Shown here: one piece after another, positions 9,417 to 15,220 of the stretch
Layout: each line of letters opens with the position of its first letter
Numbering within the stretch: the stretch's first letter is position 1
Assembly (NCBI GenBank): GCA_035625025.1
Contig: DASPQJ010000016.1
Coordinates: forward strand, 1 to 40,575
Source of the DNA: Bog-793 sp035625025
GTDB lineage: Bacteria > Actinomycetota > Acidimicrobiia > Acidimicrobiales > Bog-793
DNA length: 40,575 nt
Reading direction: 5' to 3'
Program-made: the position numbers and the translations under genes
Notes under the pieces: generated by a model
What the model was told of the DNA's origin: nothing
The model's database searches: none
Seen by the model: the letters and a program-made list of their open reading frames with translations, nothing else

Positions 9417-9443
9417 TTAGCACTCTCATCTGTCGAGTGCTAA
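9417..9443 (-). promoter_or_regulatory. CIRCE heat-shock operator
   Basis: Perfect TTAGCACTC-N9-GAGTGCTAA, 40 bp upstream of the groEL start. This is the established binding site of the HrcA repressor. No hrcA is in the window. Confidence 0.95.
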
Positions 9444-9507
9444 TAGCAAACCACGCCAGCGGCGCGGGCGCAACACGCCCAGCTCAGGAGCGGTTTCGCG
9501 GCTGTGG

Positions 9508-9783
9508 TCAGCCTCCGGCGATCGCCGGGACGACGGAGACGATCTCGTCGTCCCGAACGGGGGTGTCCAGACCTTCGAGGAGCCGGATGTCCCGGTCGGC
9601 GAGGAAGACGTTGACGAACCGGCGCAGTTGCCCGTCAGAGTCGACGATCCGCTCCCGCAGCCCGGGGTGTCGATTCTCGAGGGCGTCGAGCGCCTCGCGC
9701 ACCGTCGCGGCCACGACGACGATTTCGCGGTGCCCTCCGGTGAGGGGCCGCAGCTGGGCCGGGATGCGGACGACAACGCTCAC
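9508..9783 (-). CDS. MoaD/ThiS-family sulfur-carrier protein
   Basis: A 91-aa ubiquitin-fold sulfur carrier ending in the diagnostic Gly-Gly (VVPAIAGG), the residue that is adenylated and thiocarboxylated. The DDEIVSVVPAIAGG tail and RFVNVFLADRDIR strand are typical. It starts with GTG at 9783 and overlaps the stop of the upstream threonine synthase homologue as GTGA, so the two are translated together in a fixed ratio. In actinobacteria, carriers of this type (CysO is the known example) feed sulfur to PLP enzymes; the pairing here suggests a similar role, which is inference. It is separated from groEL by the CIRCE promoter. Confidence 0.85.
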   Translation of the reverse strand: MSVVVRIPAQLRPLTGGHREIVVVAATVREALDALENRHPGLRERIVDSDGQLRRFVNVFLADRDIRLLEGLDTPVRDDEIVSVVPAIAGG

Positions 9784-11027
9784 TGGGGATTCCTCCGCTC
9801 GTTGTCCAGTGCCTCGAAGGCGTCGAGCGTCGGTTCGATGACCGCGGTCGGACCGACGGAGTCGCCGAAGGCTTCGATCGTCTTCAGTCCGGTCCCGGTG
9901 ATACAGGCGACGACGCGCTCGTCGCGTCCGACGACCCCGTCGTGGGCGAGTTTGCCGAGGCAGGCGATGGTCACGCCTCCGGCGGTCTCAGCGAAGATCC
10001 CCTCGGTTCGGGCGAGGAGTTGGATCGCTTCGAGGATCTCCGCGTCGGTCGCCGCGCTGATCGCGCCCCCGGACGAGCGCACCGACTGCAGCGCCGCCTC
10101 TCCGTCGGCTGGGTTCCCGATGGCGAGCGACTTCGCGATCGTGGCGGGAACGACCGGCGTCGGGAGTTCGGCTCCGTCGGCGAAGGCCTGGGCGACCGGG
10201 GAACAGCCCGCCGCCTGCGCGCCGGAGATCCTCACCCGCTGGTCGCCGTCGACGAGGCCGACGAGGTCGAGTTCGCCGAACCCCTTGTCGATCTTCGTGA
10301 GCAGGCTGCCCGAGGCGATCGGCACGACGACGTGGTCGGGGTTCCGCCAGCCGAGCTGTTCGGCGATCTCGAAGGCGAGAGTCTTCGAACCCTCGGCGTA
10401 GTAGGCGCGCAGATTGATATTGACGAACGCCCACTCCTCGCGCTCGGCGACGATCTCGGCGCAGAGGCGGTTGACCTGGTCGTAGTTGCCCTCGAGCGCG
10501 ACGACCCGGGCTCCGAACGCGGCGGTCGTCGTGATCTTCGTGTGTTCGAGATCGGCCGGCACGAAGACATAGCACTCCATGCCGGCGCGGGCCGCGTGTG
10601 CCGCGACGGCGTTGGCGAGGTTCCCGGTCGAGACGCACGCTGCGACCTTGAAACCGAGCTCGCGTGCCCGAGTGAGCGCGACGGACGTGACCCGGTCCTT
10701 GAACGAACCGGTCGGGTTGCGGGTGTCGTCTTTCAGCCAGAGCTCGCCGAGTCCGAGCTCGGCGGCGAGGCGGTCGGCCCGGATGAGCGGTGTGTATCCC
10801 GCGCCGAGATCGACCGCACCGATCGGGTTGGCGGGGAGGAGGTCGGCGTACCTCCAGATGGACAACGGTCCCCGGCCAATTTCCGCGCGGTCGACGCGGC
10901 GGGCGATGGCGTCGTAGTCGTACGCGACTTCCAGGGGGCCGAAACACCACTCGCAGACGTACAGGGCCTCCGAGGCGAATTGCCGTCCACATTCACGGCA
11001 GCGCAGACCGTTGATCGGCGGGGTCAC
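9780..11027 (-). CDS. threonine synthase homologue (PLP), coupled to sulfur carrier
   Basis: A 415-aa fold-type II PLP enzyme of the threonine synthase family (O-phosphohomoserine to threonine). An N-terminal zinc-ribbon-like pair CREC (10-13) and CEWC (25-28) precedes the catalytic part; the PLP lysine is K110 in NPTGSFKDR, and CVSTGNLANAVAAHAARAG and IASGSLLTKI are the phosphate-binding loops. GTG 11027 is preceded by GAGGAGG at good spacing. The open frame continues upstream but that part has no coding character. A second, shorter threonine synthase sits next to hom at 33.4 kb. Because this copy is coupled to a MoaD/ThiS carrier, a sulfur-linked beta- or gamma-replacement role is possible besides threonine synthesis. 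Confidence 0.85.
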   Translation of the reverse strand: MTPPINGLRCRECGRQFASEALYVCEWCFGPLEVAYDYDAIARRVDRAEIGRGPLSIWRYADLLPANPIGAVDLGAGYTPLIRADRLAAELGLGELWLKDDTRNPTGSFKDRVTSVALTRARELGFKVAACVSTGNLANAVAAHAARAGMECYVFVPADLEHTKITTTAAFGARVVALEGNYDQVNRLCAEIVAEREEWAFVNINLRAYYAEGSKTLAFEIAEQLGWRNPDHVVVPIASGSLLTKIDKGFGELDLVGLVDGDQRVRISGAQAAGCSPVAQAFADGAELPTPVVPATIAKSLAIGNPADGEAALQSVRSSGGAISAATDAEILEAIQLLARTEGIFAETAGGVTIACLGKLAHDGVVGRDERVVACITGTGLKTIEAFGDSVGPTAVIEPTLDAFEALDNERRNPQ

Positions 11028-11179
11028 GGCGTCCTCCTCATCGGTCGGGCATTGGCACCTGGTGACGGGGTCACTGGTTGCCGCGGCGTCTTCGGGCCCG
11101 TCCCTCAGCCGCTCTGGATGATGCAACCAGTCTGGACGGCCGGACCCCCCGGAGTCAAGGCGGCCGGTCTTTGCCCACG

Positions 11180-11239
11180 ATGAGGCACGAAGCGAAGATG
11201 GTCGACGTGAACCGCCGTTTCGATCGGGTGGACCGTTGA
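11180..11239 (+). CDS. possible 19-aa leader ORF overlapping otsA start
   Basis: An ATG ORF of 19 codons whose stop overlaps the otsA start as TTGA. otsA has a TTG start and only a weak ribosome site, so coupling to this leader could help its translation. The peptide is Arg-rich with no known relatives. It may equally be chance. Confidence 0.25.
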   Translation: MRHEAKMVDVNRRFDRVDR

Positions 11240-12627
11240 GCGATCTCGTCGTCGTCACGAACCGGGGACCGCTCTCGTTCGTCGTAGACGAGGGCCAGGT
11301 CGTGGTGGGTCGGGCCCCGGGGGGGCTCGCGCCGAGCCTCGCCGAGGCACTCGAGGGACAAAGCGCCCTGTGGATCGCCGCTGCCTCGTCCGATGGCGAG
11401 CGGGATCTCGCGGCGCGCGCCTCGCCGGGGCCGACGACCATGGGGTTGGAGGTCGACCTCGTCGAGATTCCCGACGAGGTCGCCGCGGCCTGCCGGGTGA
11501 TCGCCAACAGCACTTTGTGGTTCTTGCACCACGGGCTGTTCGACCGGACGCGTCGACCCCGGATCGACAGTCGCTGGCACGAGGCGTGGGAGAACTATCG
11601 CGTCTACAACGCTCTTTTCGCCGACGAGATCGCGGGTCGCGCGCCAAACGGGGCGAAGGTCGTCCTGAACGACTACCACCTTTCGCTCGTCGGTCGCCGA
11701 CTCGTCGAGCTGCGGCCCGATCTCGAGACGGTCCATTTCACCCACACTCCCTTCTGCGATCCCGACGAGCTGCGGGTGCTCCCGCGTTCGGTCGCCGCGG
11801 AGCTGATCGTCGGGATCGCGTCGTGCGGCGTCGCGGGATTCCACACCGCGCGCTGGGCCGACAACTTCCGTCGCTGCGCCGCGGAGCTGCTCGCCGACGA
11901 TCCCCCGGTCGTCGTCGCGCCTCTTGGCGTCGATGCCCGGCGGCTCGCCGCGATCTCCGCAACACCGGGGGTCGAGAGGGCACGCGCGGAGCTCTTTGCC
12001 TCAGTCGACGAAAGGCGCATCATCCTGCGCAGTGACCGACTCGAGTTGTCGAAGAACATCGTGCGAGGGTTCCTCGCGTTCGAGGAGCTTCTCGAAGCCG
12101 ATCCGCGCCTGCGCGACTCGGTCGTGTTTATCGCCCACCTGTATCCCTCGCGCCAGGAGCTCCCCGAGTACCTCGCCTACCGCAACGAAGTCGAGCGCAC
12201 GGCCGCTCGCGTGAACGAGCGCTTCGGCACTGACGGCCGATCGTCGGTGATCCTCGAGATCGCCGACGATCACGACGCCTCGATCGCGGCGCTGAGCTCG
12301 TTCGATGTCCTGGTCGTCAATGCGCTGCGTGACGGGATGAACCTCGTCGCCAAGGAAGGCTCGGTCTTGAACCGCCGAGACGGCGCGCTGTTATTGAGCC
12401 GCGAAGTCGGTGCTTTCGCCGAACTCGGCGGGGAGGCGGTTCCGGTGGAGCCGTTCGACATCACGGGGACGGCCGGGGCAATCCATCGGGCGCTCGACAT
12501 GCCGAGAGACGATCGCCACGCCCGGGCGTGTCGGCTCGCCGAGCTCTCGGCGCTCCATCCGCCCGCGCAGTGGCTTGCCGAAGTGTTCGGGCAGGCTCAG
12601 CCGGGCCGGAGGCCGCGCCCGGTCTGA
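11236..12627 (+). CDS. otsA: alpha,alpha-trehalose-phosphate synthase OtsA
   Basis: Transfers glucose from a nucleotide sugar to glucose-6-phosphate to give trehalose-6-phosphate (GT20 family), the first step of osmoprotectant trehalose synthesis. The 463-aa protein has the family landmarks in order: VVVTNRGPLSF, PGGLAPSL (sugar-nucleotide loop), LNDYHLSLVGRRL, VHFTHTPFC, RSDRLELSKNI and DGMNLVAKE. The start is the TTG at 11236, which gives the expected N-terminus; no better ATG or GTG exists in frame. The gene is divergent from the threonine synthase homologue (208 bp apart) and converges on otsB, so otsA and otsB are separate transcripts that meet tail to tail with 75 bp between them. Confidence 0.93.
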   Translation: MSDLVVVTNRGPLSFVVDEGQVVVGRAPGGLAPSLAEALEGQSALWIAAASSDGERDLAARASPGPTTMGLEVDLVEIPDEVAAACRVIANSTLWFLHHGLFDRTRRPRIDSRWHEAWENYRVYNALFADEIAGRAPNGAKVVLNDYHLSLVGRRLVELRPDLETVHFTHTPFCDPDELRVLPRSVAAELIVGIASCGVAGFHTARWADNFRRCAAELLADDPPVVVAPLGVDARRLAAISATPGVERARAELFASVDERRIILRSDRLELSKNIVRGFLAFEELLEADPRLRDSVVFIAHLYPSRQELPEYLAYRNEVERTAARVNERFGTDGRSSVILEIADDHDASIAALSSFDVLVVNALRDGMNLVAKEGSVLNRRDGALLLSREVGAFAELGGEAVPVEPFDITGTAGAIHRALDMPRDDRHARACRLAELSALHPPAQWLAEVFGQAQPGRRPRPV

Positions 12628-12632
12628 CCGGG
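12618..12632 (+). terminator. short hairpin at otsA stop
   Basis: CCCGGT-CTG-ACCGGG is a perfect 6-bp stem with a 3-nt loop that includes the otsA stop codon. No T-tract follows, so its role as a terminator is doubtful. Confidence 0.2.
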
Positions 12633-12702
12633 ATTCGCCGCGATTCGAGGCGCGTCGATCTCCTGGGTCGACCGATGGCGACGCCAGCGAAGTGACGAAC
12701 CC

Positions 12703-13518
12703 TCAGACGCCGGGGCGTTCCGCTTCTGAGGCGCGCTCCGAGAGCTCCGCGAGGAAGCCGAGTGCACCGCGGGGGCCGTCGACGACGAAGTCGGCTTGCG
12801 CGACGAGGACGTCGGGAACCTCCGGGCTGCTGACCGCGACGCGGACGCCGGTGAAGTCTTTCGAACGGACCAGGGTGTCGACCGCCGCGAAAGCGGGTAT
12901 GTCGCCGACGTCGTCGCCGAGCACGCATCCGGCCGAGCAGCTGGAGAGCAGCGACACGACAACCGACCCCTTGTCGTTCGCCACCGGCAAGACGAGCTCG
13001 ATCGCCTTCTTTCCCTGCAGGACCGCGAGGCCATGGCGCTCCGCAATCTCATGGGCGAGCTCGATCGCGGCGGGCGCGACATCAGGGGCGTTGCGCCAGT
13101 GGAGCGTGAGCGCGAGGCCCTTGTCTTCGACGAAGGCACCGGGGGGGACCGCGGCGCGGGCGTCACGGATCGCTCCGGCGACGGCGGCCGCGTAGTTGTT
13201 GACGAGCGGCTCGCGCGCGACGGAGCCATCGATGGACCGATGTTCCAGTCCGTAGTGCCCGTAGACGCCGAGCCGATTGAGCGCGGGCCCGATGCCGAGG
13301 CGTTCGACGAGAAACGCCACCGGCCGGCCGGAGACGATCGCGACGACGGCGAACTCGGTGATGAGGCGCTCGAGGACACCGACCGCCTCGGCGAGCGGGA
13401 CCGCTTCGTCGGGGTTCGGGACGATCTCGGCGAGAGTGCCGTCGTAGTCGATGATGACTCCCGTCTCGGACGGTCGCGCGCAGAGGAGCGCGACTGCCCG
13501 TTCGGCGGCCGGGTTCAG
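12703..13518 (-). CDS. otsB: trehalose-phosphatase OtsB (probable CTG start)
   Basis: HAD-family phosphatase that dephosphorylates trehalose-6-phosphate. Motif I is IIDYDGTLAEI, motif II VAIVSGRP, and the acidic motif IV is CVLGDDVGDIPAF; GVYGHYGLEHR and HWRNAP are trehalose-phosphatase features. About 271 aa. In-frame ATG, GTG and TTG codons are absent between 13518 and about 13731. The only sensible start is the CTG at 13516-13518, which overlaps the stop of the DUF3263 gene as CTGA and puts 25 residues before the catalytic DYDG, the normal spacing. Using the ATG at 13734 would add 72 residues that are a shadow of the DUF3263 gene. Confidence 0.9.
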   Translation of the reverse strand: MNPAAERAVALLCARPSETGVIIDYDGTLAEIVPNPDEAVPLAEAVGVLERLITEFAVVAIVSGRPVAFLVERLGIGPALNRLGVYGHYGLEHRSIDGSVAREPLVNNYAAAVAGAIRDARAAVPPGAFVEDKGLALTLHWRNAPDVAPAAIELAHEIAERHGLAVLQGKKAIELVLPVANDKGSVVVSLLSSCSAGCVLGDDVGDIPAFAAVDTLVRSKDFTGVRVAVSSPEVPDVLVAQADFVVDGPRGALGFLAELSERASEAERPGV

Positions 13519-13781
13519 TGCGGTCGACGTTGACGGGGGGCTTCGGCGAAGAAAGCGGCGCGCCTGCGTTCCGCGCGCCGTCGCCGCGCCCGGTGGACGA
13601 CGAGCGGGTCGTACGCGGCGGCAGCGGCGGAGTCGGCGAGCACCGATACGATCGTGTAGTACCGAGCCGGGGAGATGCCGAGCCGGGCTCGGATCGCGTC
13701 CCGTTTGCTCGAATGATCGGCCGTCGTCCACCATTCCCGTTCGAAATCGAGCACCGCGCGCTCGAGGGACGTCAAAGACAT
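13515..13781 (-). CDS. DUF3263 small protein
   Basis: An 88-aa protein matching the actinobacterial DUF3263 pattern: LTSLERAVLDFEREWW at the start, then ISPARYYTIVSVLAD and YDPLVVHRARRRRAERRRA. The middle resembles a helix-turn-helix and the tail is very basic, so DNA binding is plausible but unproven. ATG 13781 has GGGAG about 9 nt upstream. Its stop overlaps the otsB start, so it is cotranscribed and coupled with trehalose phosphatase. Upstream 13782-13962 carries nothing recognisable besides its promoter region. Confidence 0.85.
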   Translation of the reverse strand: MSLTSLERAVLDFEREWWTTADHSSKRDAIRARLGISPARYYTIVSVLADSAAAAAYDPLVVHRARRRRAERRRAAFFAEAPRQRRPH

Positions 13782-13962
13782 GGGGCGTCTCCCACGGCTC
13801 GACAATGCCGTGACGAGGCCCGCGAAGCAAGCATCCTCCCCGGAACCGCTCGGTGGGCGCGCCACCGGTCGGCGGTCGGTGGCCAACGAGAGCGGGTGCC
13901 GCGCTTGCGAGCGGCGGCAAGACGCCGTCGCGAAGTCCGGCGCGTTGGCAGGGAGATGCGCG

Positions 13963-14553
13963 TCAGGTGCGGATCAATCGGTAGAGGACGAACCGGGAGA
14001 CGCGTCCCGCGCCACTCGCGCTGCGCTCCTCGACGAGGTCGAAATCCTCACCGAATCGGCGACGAAGTTCGACAGCATCGACGCCGCGAGCGCCGAGCAG
14101 CCGCCAGGACACGGGCGGGTCGTCGATGCCGGCGAGGTAGAAGTCCGCGCCGGTGCGGGCGACTGCCGCGACTTCGGTCGCGTAGGCATCGCGAAAGCGA
14201 TCCGGGATCGAGTGGTAGCAACCGATGTCCACGATGAGGTCGAACGGGCCCGCGATTCCGGCTTCGCGAAGTCGTGAGGCGTCGCCTGCCACGAAGCGGG
14301 CCGTAGAGCCCCGGGCGAGCGCGCGCCCCCGGGCGGAGGCGATCGCCTGGGGGACGAAGTCCACTCCTACGACGTCCCAACCTTGGCTCGCGAGGTACAG
14401 GGCGTCGCTTCCCGTCCCGCATCCGATGTCGAGAGCACGCCCAGAACGGTGGTTGCGGGCAAGTTCCTCCAGTTCGGGCCGGTGCTCCGGTGAGTCCCAC
14501 CTCGGAGTGCCGAAACGGTAGGCGAACCGGTAGAAGAGCGAATCTCGTCTCAT
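13963..14553 (-). CDS. class I SAM-dependent methyltransferase
   Basis: A 196-aa Rossmann-fold methyltransferase. Motif I is ALDIGCGTGSDALYLA, followed by the acidic end of strand 2 (VVGVDFV), FVAGDASRL and FDLIVDIGCYHSI. It resembles TehB/thiopurine-type methyltransferases; substrate unknown. ATG 14553 is chosen because GGAGGA lies about 9 nt upstream; the frame stays open for 33 more codons without a ribosome site. It is divergent from a MarR regulator, and the shared 160-bp region has an ACTAAG/CTTAGT operator, so that regulator probably controls it. Confidence 0.85.
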   Translation of the reverse strand: MRRDSLFYRFAYRFGTPRWDSPEHRPELEELARNHRSGRALDIGCGTGSDALYLASQGWDVVGVDFVPQAIASARGRALARGSTARFVAGDASRLREAGIAGPFDLIVDIGCYHSIPDRFRDAYATEVAAVARTGADFYLAGIDDPPVSWRLLGARGVDAVELRRRFGEDFDLVEERSASGAGRVSRFVLYRLIRT

Positions 14554-14664
14554 GCGTCTTCCTCCGAGTCGAGCTGGGCCGGGAAGGGCCCGTGGGTGTG
14601 GACCGGTCGGCCGACGTTGCGCACCGACCGACGGGCTCGCCCGCCGAAGCAATATACGTCATTG

Positions 14665-14687
14665 ACTAAGCGACTTAGTAACTAAGT
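14665..14687. promoter_or_regulatory. ACTAAG/CTTAGT/ACTAAG operator cluster
   Basis: Three half-sites form two overlapping palindromes: ACTAAG-N3-CTTAGT (14665-14679) and ACTTAGT-A-ACTAAGT (14673-14687, perfect 7-1-7). The cluster covers the -35 region of the MarR gene and lies between it and the divergent methyltransferase. An autoregulated MarR operator is the natural reading; this is inference. Confidence 0.6.
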
Positions 14688-14702
14688 ACAATACTCTGTC
14701 GC

Positions 14703-14708
14703 TATAAT
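14703..14708 (+). promoter_or_regulatory. consensus -10 box (TATAAT) of marR gene
   Basis: Perfect TATAAT, 7 nt before the GTG at 14716, predicting a leaderless mRNA. The operator cluster lies just upstream at -29 to -51. Confidence 0.65.
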
Positions 14709-14715
14709 CGCGTCA

Positions 14716-15165
14716 GTGGCGGCTCCGAGTTCCGAGGAGATGGTGTCCAGCCTGCAGCGGTTCGGGCTGGAGCGGGACCGGATGCGCGCCGCCTGCGCAG
14801 CCGAGGCGGGGATCAACGCGACGGATCTCGACGCTCTCGAGCACCTCGAGGCGGATGGGCCGTTGACGCAGAGTCAGCTGGGCGAGCGGCTGTCGCTCAC
14901 CTCGGGCGCGATCACGATGCTCGTCGACCGGCTGGAGGCGGCCGGCTGGGTGCAGCGTGTTCCCCATCCGAGCGACCGGCGCTACACGCTGGTCGCCTTG
15001 TCCGCCCAGGCGCTCACGCGCTCGCCTGCTGGCTTGGCCGCGTATCACGCCCGGATCAGGGCGATCGCAGCGAAGGTTCGCGCCGAAGACCGCGCGGTGA
15101 TCCTCGGCTTCTTACGCGCCGGGGCCAACGCGGCGTCGACCGCGGCCGACGAGATGCGGCACTGA
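14716..15165 (+). CDS. MarR-family transcriptional regulator
   Basis: A 149-aa winged-helix regulator: helix-turn-helix LTQSQLGERLSLTSGAITMLVDRLEAAGWVQR (about 55-86) followed by the wing HPSDRRYTLVAL. GTG 14716 is the first base of a likely leaderless mRNA, 7 nt after TATAAT. It is divergent from the methyltransferase and is the obvious candidate to bind the ACTAAG palindromes between them. Ligand unknown. It converges on acnA (55 bp between stops). Confidence 0.87.
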   Translation: MAAPSSEEMVSSLQRFGLERDRMRAACAAEAGINATDLDALEHLEADGPLTQSQLGERLSLTSGAITMLVDRLEAAGWVQRVPHPSDRRYTLVALSAQALTRSPAGLAAYHARIRAIAAKVRAEDRAVILGFLRAGANAASTAADEMRH

Positions 15166-15174
15166 CCCCGGATC

Positions 15175-15189
15175 GACCGAGCGTCGGTC
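15175..15189. terminator. small hairpin between convergent marR and acnA
   Basis: GACCGA-GCG-TCGGTC is a perfect 6-bp stem with a 3-nt loop, followed on the plus strand by TCTC. It could serve both convergent genes, but it is weak. Confidence 0.25.
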
Positions 15190-15220
15190 TCTCGGACTCT
15201 GGTCGGGCACGAGCGACGCC

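Noticed and set aside
11028..11513. N-terminal extension of the threonine synthase homologue
   Set aside because: The extra 162 residues are Ser/Arg-rich and overlap otsA; a strong ribosome site marks the GTG at 11027 instead.
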